Part shown: positions 1 through 7,955 of the stretch, one piece after another
How the letters are laid out: every line of letters starts with the position of its first letter
How positions within the stretch are numbered: position 1 is the first letter of the stretch
Assembly: GCA_044225555.1 (NCBI GenBank)
Contig: JBGAIM010000015.1
Coordinates: 1 to 64,000 of the forward strand
Direction of reading: 5' to 3'
Length of the DNA stretch: 64,000 nucleotides
Source: JADLHS01 sp044225555
GTDB taxonomy: Bacteria > Verrucomicrobiota > Verrucomicrobiia > Limisphaerales > JADLHS01
Translations under genes and position numbers: made by a program
The notes under the pieces: generated by a model
Told to the model about the DNA's origin: nothing
The model's database searches: none
The model's input: only the letters and a program-made list of their open reading frames with translations

Positions 1-377
1 CGCGCCGCGAGCATCGTGTCGAAAATCGCACCGGGCGTGAACGCGTGATGCTTGTAGAGCAGGCGCAGATCGTAATCCGCACCGTGCATAATGAGCTGGT
101 GACCGGACAACGCGTCGAGTAGCGAATCTATTTTGATGTCCGCCAGCGGGTCCACGAGCCGGTCGCCCGCCGTGGTGCTGATCTGGATGAGGCAGACCTT
201 TTCCGGATACGCATGCAAACTGTCCGCCTCCGTGTCCACGGCAATCCAGTCCGCCGCCCGCACCACGGGTAGCAACGCCGCCAGTTTCTCTTCCGTATCA
301 ATCACGCCCGCAGAGAAGTGACCAAACCCGGGCCAGATGTCAAAATCGTTTTCGGTCCGCCGCCAACTTAATCGCAA
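1..377 (-). CDS. rnd: Ribonuclease D, N-terminal part (runs off the left edge)
   Basis: This is a 3'-5' exoribonuclease of the DEDD superfamily that trims tRNA and other small RNA 3' ends in the cytoplasm. Only the N-terminal ~125 residues of the catalytic domain are in the window. The reverse-strand translation shows the Exo I motif AVDTEADSLH (catalytic D and E), then LIQIST, the Exo II region MHGADYDLRLL with its Asp, and FDTMLAAR where the sequence is cut off. The start is not certain. A TTG at 377 has an AGGA six bases upstream and is preferred; a GTG at 305 begins right before the conserved domain (VIDTEEKLAALLPVV) but has no visible ribosome-binding site. It is divergent from the acyl-CoA ligase to its right. 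The family call is firm and the start is tentative. Confidence 0.85.
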   Translation of the reverse strand, partial: MRLSWRRTENDFDIWPGFGHFSAGVIDTEEKLAALLPVVRAADWIAVDTEADSLHAYPEKVCLIQISTTAGDRLVDPLADIKIDSLLDALSGHQLIMHGADYDLRLLYKHHAFTPGAIFDTMLAA

Positions 378-431
378 TCTTCATCCTAATCATGCTCTTG
401 CCAGGCTTGGTCGCAATGCAAACTTGCCCCC

Positions 432-1949
432 ATGCCTCGCTCGCGGCTAGATTTTGCATCCATGAATTTAGCCGCCGCATTCAGCGCCATAGTAAAGACA
501 CGCCCCGAGAAACCCGCCGTTTTTTGGGGTGAGAGCCAGATCACCTATGCCGGGCTTCTGGAGCAAACCTTCGCCGTGGCGGCGCAACTCGCGGAGAATT
601 TCGGCATCAAGCCCGGCGACCGCGTCGGGCTCTGGCTGAAAAACCGGCCGGAGTTCATCCCCGCCCTCTTCGGCGTTTTCCAGGCCGGAGCCGTGCTCGT
701 GCCCATCAACAATTTCCTCAAGCCGGCCGAAGTGGGTTACATCCTGAACGATGCCGGGATAGATGTATTGATCACCGACGAGGAACTGGGCGTTCACTTC
801 CCGGCCTTGTCCAGCGCCCGGCCCGCTTTAAGAATGTTGGCGGTGGAGAAGCTCTCTTCCGAAATTGCCAATCGTAAATCGCCGATCGCAAATCGGATGG
901 AATCCGATCTCGCCGTCATCATCTACACCTCCGGCACCACCGGCCGGCCCAAGGGCGCGATGCTCTCCCACGGCAACCTGCTCCACAACGTTAACAGTTG
1001 CCGGCTGGTGCTCGATACCGTCGATTCCGACCGCTACGCCGTGTTGCTGCCATTGTTTCACAGCTACATGCTCACGGTCGGCCTGCTGCTCCCGCTGCTC
1101 AATGGCGCGTCCATCGTGCTCATCAAGTCGCTGCATCATCCGCAGCACATCCTGCGCGAAATTTATCAACACGCCGCGACGACGCTCCCGGCCATTCCCC
1201 AATTTTATCGCACGCTCGCCCACGCCAATCTGCCGGCCAAACTTCCTTTCCGCCTGTGCGTGAGTGGCGCCGCGCCCCTGCCCGTGCAGGTGCTCAAGGA
1301 GTTTGAGGAGAAACACCAGATCCCGCTGATTGAAGGCTACGGGCTGAGCGAAGCCAGCCCGGTCGTGACCAAGAACCCGTTTCGCGGCGTGCGCAAACCC
1401 GGCTCCATCGGCCTGCCGATTCCCAACGTCGAAGTCAGCATCCAGGATGACACCGGTCGCCAACTGGCCACCGGCGAAACCGGCGAGGTGTGCGTCCGAG
1501 GCGGCAACGTGATGCTCGGTTACTGGAACAACCCGGAGGAAACCGCCAAGGCGATGCGCGGCGACTGGTTGCTCACCGGCGACATCGGCTATCGCGACGC
1601 CGATGGGTATTACTACATCACCGATCGCAAGAAGGACATGCTCCTCGTCAACGGCATCAACGTTTATCCGCGCGAGATCGAGGAAGTCCTTTACCAGTTT
1701 GCCGGCGTCAAGGAAGCCGCCGTCATCGGTGTGCCCGACCCGCGCAAAGGGGAACACCCGGTTGCCTTCGTCGCGCCGGCCGAGGGCGTCACGCTGGATG
1801 AAAAAGCCATGCTGCAATTCGTCCGGCAGAATCTCGCCGACTACAAAGTCCCCAAACACGTGGTGTTCATGCCGGCGCTGCCGCGCAATCCCACCGGCAA
1901 GATTTTGAAAACCGCCCTCCGCCTGCAAGCGTCAGCCCGTCCGCAGTAG
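432..1949 (+). CDS. Long-chain fatty acyl-CoA synthetase / AMP-dependent ligase
   Basis: ANL-superfamily adenylate-forming enzyme, most likely activating a fatty acid with ATP and CoA (FadD-like). The motifs are all present: the P-loop-like A3 YTSGTTGRPKGA at about residues 165-176, the A5 motif EGYGLSEASP near 299, the A7/A8 hinge LLTGDIGYRDADGYYYITDR near 385, and the A10 catalytic lysine in NPTGKILK close to the C-terminus. Length (505 aa) is normal. A second ATG at 462 (MNLAAAFSAIVK) fits family N-termini better than the ATG at 432; neither has a clear Shine-Dalgarno. It stands alone on the plus strand. Residues about 144-156 (EIANRKSPIANRM) look like a translated short repeat inserted just before the A3 motif. 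The exact acyl substrate cannot be read from sequence. Confidence 0.9.
   Translation: MPRSRLDFASMNLAAAFSAIVKTRPEKPAVFWGESQITYAGLLEQTFAVAAQLAENFGIKPGDRVGLWLKNRPEFIPALFGVFQAGAVLVPINNFLKPAEVGYILNDAGIDVLITDEELGVHFPALSSARPALRMLAVEKLSSEIANRKSPIANRMESDLAVIIYTSGTTGRPKGAMLSHGNLLHNVNSCRLVLDTVDSDRYAVLLPLFHSYMLTVGLLLPLLNGASIVLIKSLHHPQHILREIYQHAATTLPAIPQFYRTLAHANLPAKLPFRLCVSGAAPLPVQVLKEFEEKHQIPLIEGYGLSEASPVVTKNPFRGVRKPGSIGLPIPNVEVSIQDDTGRQLATGETGEVCVRGGNVMLGYWNNPEETAKAMRGDWLLTGDIGYRDADGYYYITDRKKDMLLVNGINVYPREIEEVLYQFAGVKEAAVIGVPDPRKGEHPVAFVAPAEGVTLDEKAMLQFVRQNLADYKVPKHVVFMPALPRNPTGKILKTALRLQASARPQ
861..897 (+). repeat. Short AATCG(T/C)AAATCG-type repeat translated inside the acyl-CoA ligase
   Basis: Two near copies of the unit CCAATCGTAAATCG / CCGATCGCAAATCG lie in tandem and are read in frame as IANRKSPIANR. 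AT-richer units of this kind usually lie between genes in such genomes. Here the unit falls in the variable linker before the A3 motif, where an insertion would be tolerated. Confidence 0.45.
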
Positions 1950-2047
1950 CCGAAGCGTGCCCGGCAACACCCGGTCCGTGACGGCCAGCCACGGCGGCAT
2001 TCTGCTTTTCAGCCGCATCTTTAAAAGACCGATCAACCGCGCCCGGC

Positions 2048-2722
2048 TTAAAAGCTGAGGGCGACCGCCACCACCACCGTGGGCTTGCTTTCGTCGGGAT
2101 TGAAGACGTAGGCCGTCAGGTCGAGCTGCTTGAGCGAGAAGCCCACCAGCAAACCCCGCTGGATATCGCGGTCCGTCTGATAAACCCGCGTACGTTGCGT
2201 CACGAGACCGAAACGAAACCACTCCACCGGGGCGAGCGTCAGCTCCGACCAGTTGTAGAAGAAGCTTTCCGATGAATCGCCGGTGTCAAAAACATATTCG
2301 CCCTCGCTGTAAAGCTCGAGCTTCCACCAGCTCAGGGAACCGGAGTAGCCCGGCGCAATGCCCGTGACGTCCCCAAAGACACCGCCGAGCATGGGCGTGA
2401 TCTCCCACGCCAGCTTCCCGCCGCCGGAAAAATTGCAGCCCACCCACGTTGAACCCGTCTTCAAGGCTTCGTAGTTGTAACGCGCTTCCAGGTGCAGCAG
2501 GCCGTGGTCAACCGTGACGGTCGGCTGCGCGTAGTCACTCTCATTGGGCACGATGAAAGTGTAAACCGAGGCGGAGAACGCCCACTTGTCCTCATCTGCA
2601 CGCTCGCCAGCCGACGGAGCTGAGTTCCCGCCGATTGGAGCATTTGTGGTTGCGGCAGTTTGCGCCCCGGCGCGACCAACGCACAGCAGCAGAGCTGTGA
2701 GGAAGATGGGAGTTGCTCGCAT
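2048..2722 (-). CDS. Exported outer-membrane/beta-barrel-like protein of unknown function
   Basis: About 224 residues with a clear signal peptide (MRATPIFLTALLLCVGRAGAQ) and then alternating hydrophobic/polar strands rich in Tyr, Trp and Phe ending in VVVAVALSF, typical of a small outer-membrane barrel. I do not recognise a named family. The ATG at 2722 is chosen over the upstream one at 2800: it is preceded by GGAGG about nine bases away and directly follows the stop of the upstream membrane-protein gene (2728), so the two are probably co-transcribed. Phrases such as DVTGIAPGYSGSLSWWKLEL and EYVFDTGDSSESFFYNWSEL suggest extracellular-facing barrel loops. Function unknown. Confidence 0.6.
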   Translation of the reverse strand: MRATPIFLTALLLCVGRAGAQTAATTNAPIGGNSAPSAGERADEDKWAFSASVYTFIVPNESDYAQPTVTVDHGLLHLEARYNYEALKTGSTWVGCNFSGGGKLAWEITPMLGGVFGDVTGIAPGYSGSLSWWKLELYSEGEYVFDTGDSSESFFYNWSELTLAPVEWFRFGLVTQRTRVYQTDRDIQRGLLVGFSLKQLDLTAYVFNPDESKPTVVVAVALSF

Positions 2723-2727
2723 GGTAC

Positions 2728-3390
2728 TCACCCTCCCAATGCCATCGTCAACGCAACCAAAATTCCGCCCAGAATCACCACGGAAATGCCAAACACCCAC
2801 GGGGACCGGCCCACGATGCGACCGTAGGCCATCCCGGCGATGAACAGCATCAAGATGGCAATTCCGTTGGAGAGGCGCATGGCCAGGCCGACCTTTTGCA
2901 CGAAGATGAACGGCATTGCCACCGGGAACGTGGTGAGGAACACCCAGAAGAACACCGCCACCGCGCCGCGCCAGTCCGAACCACCCAACCGCGCCTGCTC
3001 CGGCGGTTCGGGCAGTTGCTGCAACCGCTCGTGCATGGCCGTAAGCTCCGCCGGTTGGAGAACGGACGCGAGCACGGGCGGCAAGGCATCCTTAATCAGC
3101 CGCTGCGCCTTTTGGGGATCGCTGGCCTTGCGCACTGCGCGGTAGGTCCTCAAGTTGCGCCCCTTCTCCGCGAGGCAGCCCATCAGGTACAACACCCCGT
3201 CAATGACGCCCCACGCCAGATTGCAACCGAGTGCGCCAATCAGCATGGTGCGGACTTCCGCGCGGTCGGCGGTGGCGACACTGAGCGAGCCGGTAAACGT
3301 GAGCACCATGATCAAACCGAAGAGCACTTCGGAGATGCGTTCGTGCGGCTCGAGCACGCGTTTCGAGGATTGGATATGTTTATCGGCCAT
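2728..3390 (-). CDS. VIT1/CCC1-like integral membrane protein
   Basis: A 220-residue protein with about five predicted membrane segments: ISEVLFGLIMVLTFTGSLSV, an Ala/Gly-rich second helix (MLIGALGCNLAWGVIDGVLY), and three C-terminal helices around VAVFFWVFLTTFPVAMPFIF, GIAILMLFIAGMAYG and FGISVVILGGILVALTMAL. The overall layout and the helix pair near the N-terminus resemble the VIT family of iron/manganese transporters, with a soluble, charged middle part (residues about 80-130). The similarity is from memory of the family, so metal transport is an inference. It lies just upstream of the exported barrel-like protein (six-base gap) and both are probably one operon. Confidence 0.6.
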   Translation of the reverse strand: MADKHIQSSKRVLEPHERISEVLFGLIMVLTFTGSLSVATADRAEVRTMLIGALGCNLAWGVIDGVLYLMGCLAEKGRNLRTYRAVRKASDPQKAQRLIKDALPPVLASVLQPAELTAMHERLQQLPEPPEQARLGGSDWRGAVAVFFWVFLTTFPVAMPFIFVQKVGLAMRLSNGIAILMLFIAGMAYGRIVGRSPWVFGISVVILGGILVALTMALGG

Positions 3391-3505
3391 GAAATTTACC
3401 CCGGGGCTGATTCTTAGTCATTTTCAGGAACGCAGGATTCCGACTCAATTGTGTCTCGATTCGCTCGAATTAACTCCCGCAATTCGGCGTTCAGGCCGGC
3501 TTCAG

Positions 3506-3619
3506 TCACTCACGCACTGTTGACGGCAGGCCGCTCAAATTCAACTCTCCCGCTTTCTGGGGAGACGCCGTCACGTAGCCGGACCCAGTCGCGTCCCGCG
3601 CGAACACGCCCGCTTTCAT
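3506..3619 (-). other. Possible 37-codon ORF or gene remnant in the 3391-3637 gap
   Basis: The gap between the VIT-like gene and the STAS gene holds an open frame beginning ATGAAAGCGGGC and reading MKAGVFARDATGSGYVTASP, then ending VRE-stop. Its third-position GC and amino-acid makeup look coding rather than random, and the frame is preceded by an in-frame stop. It could be the tail of a lost gene or a small ORF. No ribosome-binding site is obvious. Nothing else was seen in this gap. Confidence 0.2.
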
Positions 3620-3637
3620 GAACGGATTTTTGACGAA

Positions 3638-4021
3638 CTATTTGTTCAAATGCGTCCGCTGCCGCGCGGCGAGGTAGCGATCCATTTCGGCCGTATCCTT
3701 GAACACCGCCACGCCCGGCAGCGATTTCATGATCTCGAAGACTTCTTGAATCTGCGGCTGCATGTGAACGAACGACGCCTGGCCGCCGCGCTCTTTCAGC
3801 GTTTTGCGAGTGCTGGAAAAGACCCGCAAGCCGGCACTGCTGATGAATTTCAATTGCTCGAGATCAAAGATGACGTCCTTGATCGGGCCGCCGAGCGCTG
3901 GCCCAAGTTGCTTCTCCAGTTCTGGCGCAGTGGCGGTATCAAGGCTGCCGATGAGCTTTACGGTGACGGCGCCGGCAGCCTGGCCAGCGATGTTCTTTTG
4001 GATTTGGATTTCGAGTGGCAT
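3638..4021 (-). CDS. STAS-domain anti-sigma factor antagonist (SpoIIAA/RsbV-like)
   Basis: A cytoplasmic anti-anti-sigma protein. In this family a conserved Ser is phosphorylated by an RsbW-type kinase and dephosphorylated by a SpoIIE/RsbU-type phosphatase. Key stretch: DLEQLKFISSAGLRVFSSTR, where the SSAG serine pair marks the phosphorylation site; the N-terminal LIGSLDTATAPELEKQL is also typical. The start at 4021 (MPLEIQIQKN) is preferred because the upstream start at 4087 adds an atypical tail and would overlap the preceding gene by 26 bases. It sits directly downstream of the receiver-phosphatase-kinase fusion, so that gene is its probable regulator. Length about 127 aa. Confidence 0.88.
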   Translation of the reverse strand: MPLEIQIQKNIAGQAAGAVTVKLIGSLDTATAPELEKQLGPALGGPIKDVIFDLEQLKFISSAGLRVFSSTRKTLKERGGQASFVHMQPQIQEVFEIMKSLPGVAVFKDTAEMDRYLAARQRTHLNK

Positions 4022-4061
4022 ATCGTTTTGGTGTTTCGAATTCTTGCTCTTGGTGAAAAGA

Positions 4062-5654
4062 CTAATCACCGCTGGCCGTTGATACAAGCCGCTTGGTCAG
4101 ACGAAGAATATTTCTACCGCGCTCCCGCTGGTAGCTGATTTCATCCATGTGACGACGGACCAGCTCAATGCCCCAGCCACCGGGCAAATCGTCATCCTCC
4201 GCCCGCATCTTGCGCGGCGTAGCCGTCGTTGGATCAAACTCCGGCCCATCATCACGCAACTCGATGCTAAACAAATCGCCGACGCGCTCGACGACAACTT
4301 GAAATGTCCTCGCTGCGTCGTGGTTCAACGCGTGATTGACGATGTTGCTGCCGCATTCCTCCAACGCCAGCGCCAGACTAAAGATAATCTTCTCCGGCAC
4401 GCCCTGCGCCGCTGCAAATTCCTGCAACACCTCCACACCCCGCATCACTTCTTCGGGCGTTCCGCGAAGCTCCATCGTTTTGCGTCCCGTTGACTCAACG
4501 CAGCCCGGCTGCACTTTCAGGGTGAGAATCGCGATGTCGTCAGACTGCGGGGCGCTGCCGGCAAATGAGCGGACTTTCTGAAGCAGGCTTGCCGTGATCA
4601 CGGGAGCGGATTGATGCGCGAACCCACCCGCATCCGCCAGCAGCCGGTCGTTGCCGTAACATTCCTCCTGTGGATTGAATGCCTCGCTCACGCCGTCGGT
4701 ATAGAAGATCAAAGTGTCGCCGTCGCGCAGCCTCAGTTCCGTCCGCTCAAATTCAAGATCGGGTTCAAATCCCAAAGCCGTGCCAAGATTTTTGACCGTC
4801 CAACGCGGGGTTCCGTCTGCAGGCAGCAGCACCGGTCGGCAATGGCCGGCATTGGCCAGTGTGAGTCGGCCCGACTTCGGCTCGAACACGGCGCACAAGA
4901 AAGTCACAAACATGCCGGACGGATTGTCCGCCGCGAGTTCATCGTTCAGCCGCGCAAGGATGCGTTCCGGCTCGGCAACTTCCCGCGCCAGCAATCGCGC
5001 CAGGCTGATCGCTCGCACCATGAACATGGAGGCGGGAATCCCTTTGCCTGAAACGTCGCCGAGGAAAACCACGAGCCGATCCGGCCCGGCAGAACATACA
5101 CCGTAAAGATCACCACCCACTTCGCGCGCCGGTTCGAGCACCGCGCCGAAGCTTACACCGTACGCCTGTTCAAAGGGCACGAAGTCGTGCGGCAACATGC
5201 CCATCTGGATTTCGCGCGCCACGCGCAGTTCGCTGGCGATCTGCTCCTTCGCGGCGTCACTGTAGGCTTTGGCCTTGAGCAGCGACTTCACGCGCGCCTT
5301 GACCTCCAGCATCTCGAAGGGCTTGGTAAGATAATCGTTCGCGCCCAGTTCAAAGCCGCGCGTCTTGTTCTGCACCTCCTCCAGCGACGAGAGAAACATG
5401 ATGGGTACTTCCGCCGTCTCCGGCATCGCGCGCAACCGGCGGCAAACCTCGTAGCCGTCCATGCCCGGCATCATGATGTCGAGCAGCACCAGGTCTGGCG
5501 GCGTGCGCGTCGCGATTTGTAGCGCGGTCTCGCCATTCATCGCGAGGCTGAGTTTGTGATCGGCCTTCAAGCCTTCGACGAGGATGTCGAGATTGGCTTT
5601 GGCGTCATCCACCAGCAGCACGCGGCAATCGGCGAGATTTTTCATCAGAGGCAA
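4062..5654 (-). CDS. Receiver - SpoIIE phosphatase - HATPase fusion (partner-switch regulator)
   Basis: Three domains in one 530-residue chain. A CheY-like receiver (about 10-130) has VLLVDDAKAN, phospho-acceptor LLDIMMPGMDG and NDYLTKPFE. A PP2C-type SpoIIE/RsbU Ser phosphatase (about 160-375) has PAREVGGDLYG, LGDVSGKGIPASMFM and the metal-binding SDDIAILTL. A C-terminal RsbW-like HATPase (about 395-520) has the N-box ALALEECGSNIVNHAL and the G-box GGWGIELVRR. It could therefore both dephosphorylate and phosphorylate STAS partners under control of an upstream histidine kinase. Carrying both opposing activities is a recognised but less common layout. Neighbours: a lone RsbW-like kinase six bases upstream and a STAS protein downstream. 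Confidence 0.9.
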   Translation of the reverse strand: MPLMKNLADCRVLLVDDAKANLDILVEGLKADHKLSLAMNGETALQIATRTPPDLVLLDIMMPGMDGYEVCRRLRAMPETAEVPIMFLSSLEEVQNKTRGFELGANDYLTKPFEMLEVKARVKSLLKAKAYSDAAKEQIASELRVAREIQMGMLPHDFVPFEQAYGVSFGAVLEPAREVGGDLYGVCSAGPDRLVVFLGDVSGKGIPASMFMVRAISLARLLAREVAEPERILARLNDELAADNPSGMFVTFLCAVFEPKSGRLTLANAGHCRPVLLPADGTPRWTVKNLGTALGFEPDLEFERTELRLRDGDTLIFYTDGVSEAFNPQEECYGNDRLLADAGGFAHQSAPVITASLLQKVRSFAGSAPQSDDIAILTLKVQPGCVESTGRKTMELRGTPEEVMRGVEVLQEFAAAQGVPEKIIFSLALALEECGSNIVNHALNHDAARTFQVVVERVGDLFSIELRDDGPEFDPTTATPRKMRAEDDDLPGGWGIELVRRHMDEISYQRERGRNILRLTKRLVSTASGD

Positions 5655-5660
5655 GACGCT

Positions 5661-6095
5661 TCAACTCATTGCCGTCGTCCGGGAAACAAGCACCGTGACC
5701 AGGTTGCGATCCCCGCGACGTTCGTATTCCATGCCCGCCGCGAGTCGTCGCACCAGGCTCAACCCCCAGCCACCGGGCGTGCGATCCTCCAGACTCAAAT
5801 CCGGGTCCGGTTCGGCGCTCCGACACGGATTGAACTCATGTCCGTCATCCTCCAGGCAAAGTCGGAATACGTCCGGTTCGCACGCAAGACTCAATCGAAT
5901 GCGGTGTTCGCCTCCGTCATCGTAACCGTACTTGATGATGTTGGTCCCGAGTTCCTCCGCCGCCAATTGCGCCAGGTAACGGGCATCGGCATTCGCGCCC
6001 CAGGCGGCGAGTTGGTGGTCCAGCTCCTCAATGGCGCGCATCAACGCACCGAGTTGATTCGGAACGTTCGCTTCCCATTGCGATCCTTCGTGCAT
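5661..6095 (-). CDS. RsbW-like anti-sigma factor serine kinase (HATPase)
   Basis: A GHKL ATPase of about 144 aa. The N-box AEELGTNIIKYGYDDGGEH, the DDGHEFNP motif (N/D-x-G) and the GGWGLSLVRR G-box are all visible. The family binds a sigma factor or phosphorylates a STAS antagonist. I start it at MHEGSQWEANVPNQ (6095); longer starts at 6143 and 6155 add an unlike, low-complexity leader. Its stop is six bases before the receiver-phosphatase fusion, so these are co-transcribed. It diverges from the tandem-STAS gene at 6219. No sigma factor gene is visible in the window. Confidence 0.85.
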   Translation of the reverse strand: MHEGSQWEANVPNQLGALMRAIEELDHQLAAWGANADARYLAQLAAEELGTNIIKYGYDDGGEHRIRLSLACEPDVFRLCLEDDGHEFNPCRSAEPDPDLSLEDRTPGGWGLSLVRRLAAGMEYERRGDRNLVTVLVSRTTAMS

Positions 6096-6218
6096 GGATG
6101 ATGGCGGCGTTGTTGGGCCACAAGCTAACGCTGTTGGCTGCATTGGCCAACGCAATTCCTGCGCGGCGGCGTCTGCAATGCAGTTGACTCACTTCCGGTC
6201 CGCGAGATAATCGTCGGC

Positions 6219-6887
6219 ATGAACGTCACCACCGCACTGACCGGCGACACCCAGACTTTCACGCTCACGGGCCGATTGGATTCGGAAGCCGCGCCCGAGT
6301 TCGAACGACAATGCGCGGAGGACATCCGCCCTGAAACGCAATCACTGATTCTGGATTTGACCGGTTTGGAATATCTCAGTTCGGCCGGCCTGCGCACCAT
6401 CTTGAGTGCCGGCAAAGGCATCCAAGCCCGTGGCGGCAAGCTGGTCTTGTGCGTCCAGAAGGGTTTGATCCGGCAAATCATCGAGGCCTCGGGCTTTCAC
6501 AAATTGTTTACCGTGGTGGAGAAAGTTGCCGAGGCCCGCAAGCACTCGACCGGCACGTTCCGCATTCACATGCACAAGGAGTGGGATGTGGACATCATGA
6601 CTGTCTTCGGTCGCGTGGATGCCGAACGCGCCCCGGAACTGGAGGCCGCCGGACGGCAAATCTTGATGACGGCGTTTCAGAAGCTGCTCGTCAACATGAG
6701 TGAGGTGGAGTACCTGAGTTCCGCCGGCCTCTGCGCGCTACTCAATCTGGGAAAGCTCGCTGACGCCAAGAAAGGACGCCTCTTCCTGTGCAGCCCGTCC
6801 GCGTCGGTCCTTCAGATTCTCAAGATGAGCGGCTTCGATAAGATTTTCAAAATCCGCAAGACGGTGCAGGACGCCCTCGTTGAGTGA
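6219..6887 (+). CDS. Tandem STAS-domain protein (two anti-anti-sigma domains)
   Basis: Two STAS domains are fused in 222 aa: residues about 1-105 (phosphosite stretch LEYLSSAGLRTIL) and about 112-222 (VEYLSSAGLCALLNLG). Both keep the Ser pair used for phosphorylation in SpoIIAA/RsbV relatives, so one chain could bind two kinase molecules or give graded switching. It is the only plus-strand gene in this signalling block, convergent with the second receiver-phosphatase and divergent from the RsbW-like gene. No other domain is seen. Regulation by the neighbouring kinases and phosphatases is inferred from proximity. Confidence 0.88.
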   Translation: MNVTTALTGDTQTFTLTGRLDSEAAPEFERQCAEDIRPETQSLILDLTGLEYLSSAGLRTILSAGKGIQARGGKLVLCVQKGLIRQIIEASGFHKLFTVVEKVAEARKHSTGTFRIHMHKEWDVDIMTVFGRVDAERAPELEAAGRQILMTAFQKLLVNMSEVEYLSSAGLCALLNLGKLADAKKGRLFLCSPSASVLQILKMSGFDKIFKIRKTVQDALVE

Positions 6888-6898
6888 CGGCGGGCGGC

Positions 6899-7942
6899 TC
6901 ACGACTTTCGTCTGACGGTCAAAATCGCGATATCATCCGACTGCGGGTGAGTGCCTGCGTGAGCACGCACGCGCTTCAACAGAACCTCGGTGGTTTCCGC
7001 AGCCCCACGGTTTGCTGGTCCGGCGAGGTTCTCCAACAGTCTGACTTCGCCAAACAACTCCCCCGCGGCATTGAAGGCCTCGGTTACTCCGTCGGTGTAG
7101 AACACCACTGAATCTCCCGGCTGCAACTGAGTTGACTGACTCGGCGCGGACAAGCCCGCCATGATGCCGGCGGCCATGTCGGGCTCGAGGGTCAGAAACT
7201 CGGCCTTGCCCTGCCGGATTAACGCCAAAGGTGGATGCCCCGCACTCGCATAATCCAATCGCCCGGTGGTCGGGTCGTAGATCGCACACAGAATGGTCAC
7301 GAACATGTTCCGCGGGTTCTGGGTTGCCAGCGAGTCACTGACCCGACGCAATAGTTGCGAGGGGTCCGTTGCGTCCGGCGACATCGCGCGCACCAGCGTC
7401 ATCGTCACGGCCATGAACAAGGCGGCGGGAATTCCCTTGCCCGAAACGTCGCCGATGACCACCACCAGCTTGCCATCGGGCCGGCGCAAGACCTCGTAAA
7501 GATCGCCTCCGACCGCCTGGGCGGGATGCAAAATCGCCTGCGCCTCGAGCCCCGTGCCTTCGGCGATCATCGCCACTTCCGGTGGCAAAATGCCCATCTG
7601 AATCTCACGGGCGATGCGCAGGTCATAGGCGATCTTCTCCTTCACCGCGTCCGCGTAAGCCTTCGCCTTGAGCAACGACCTCACCCGCGCCTTGACTTCC
7701 AGCATCTCGAACGGCTTGGTGAGATAATCGTTCGCGCCGACCTCAAAGCCGCGCGTTTTGTTCTGCACTTCCTCCAACGAGGACAGAAACATGATCGGCA
7801 CCTCCGCCGTCTCCGGCATGGAGCGCAGTCGCCGGCAAACTTCGTAGCCATCCAGACCCGGCATCATGATGTCGAGCAACACCAAGTCCGGCGGCGTGCG
7901 GGCCGCGATTTGCAGCGCCATTTCGCCATTGAGAGCCGGCAA
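6899..7942 (-). CDS. Receiver (N-terminally clipped) - SpoIIE phosphatase
   Basis: A paralogue of the 4062-5654 gene without the C-terminal kinase domain. The receiver retains LLDIMMPGLDG (phospho-acceptor Asp), IMFLSS and NDYLTKPFE. However, the chain starts at the equivalent of residue ~38, with LPALNGEMALQ in place of KLSLAMNGETALQ in the paralogue, so beta-1 and the acidic pair that binds Mg are missing. The phosphatase part (about 110-345) is intact: PAQAVGGDLYE, IGDVSGKGIPAALFM and SDDIAILTV. The start is a TTG at 7942 with AGGA nine bases upstream. The frame stays open into the 3' end of the kinase gene, whose TGA lies at 7956. It looks like a 5' deletion; activity may be constitutive. 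Confidence 0.8.
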   Translation of the reverse strand: MPALNGEMALQIAARTPPDLVLLDIMMPGLDGYEVCRRLRSMPETAEVPIMFLSSLEEVQNKTRGFEVGANDYLTKPFEMLEVKARVRSLLKAKAYADAVKEKIAYDLRIAREIQMGILPPEVAMIAEGTGLEAQAILHPAQAVGGDLYEVLRRPDGKLVVVIGDVSGKGIPAALFMAVTMTLVRAMSPDATDPSQLLRRVSDSLATQNPRNMFVTILCAIYDPTTGRLDYASAGHPPLALIRQGKAEFLTLEPDMAAGIMAGLSAPSQSTQLQPGDSVVFYTDGVTEAFNAAGELFGEVRLLENLAGPANRGAAETTEVLLKRVRAHAGTHPQSDDIAILTVRRKS

Positions 7943-7955
7943 TCGGAAAGTTCCT

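Noticed and set aside
828..1928. A 366-codon open frame on the minus strand
   Set aside because: Antisense to the acyl-CoA ligase, with no domain features.
1932..2222. A 96-codon minus-strand frame ending near the acyl-CoA ligase
   Set aside because: It overlaps the ligase and the barrel-like gene, and the composition is biased; no homologous features were recognised.
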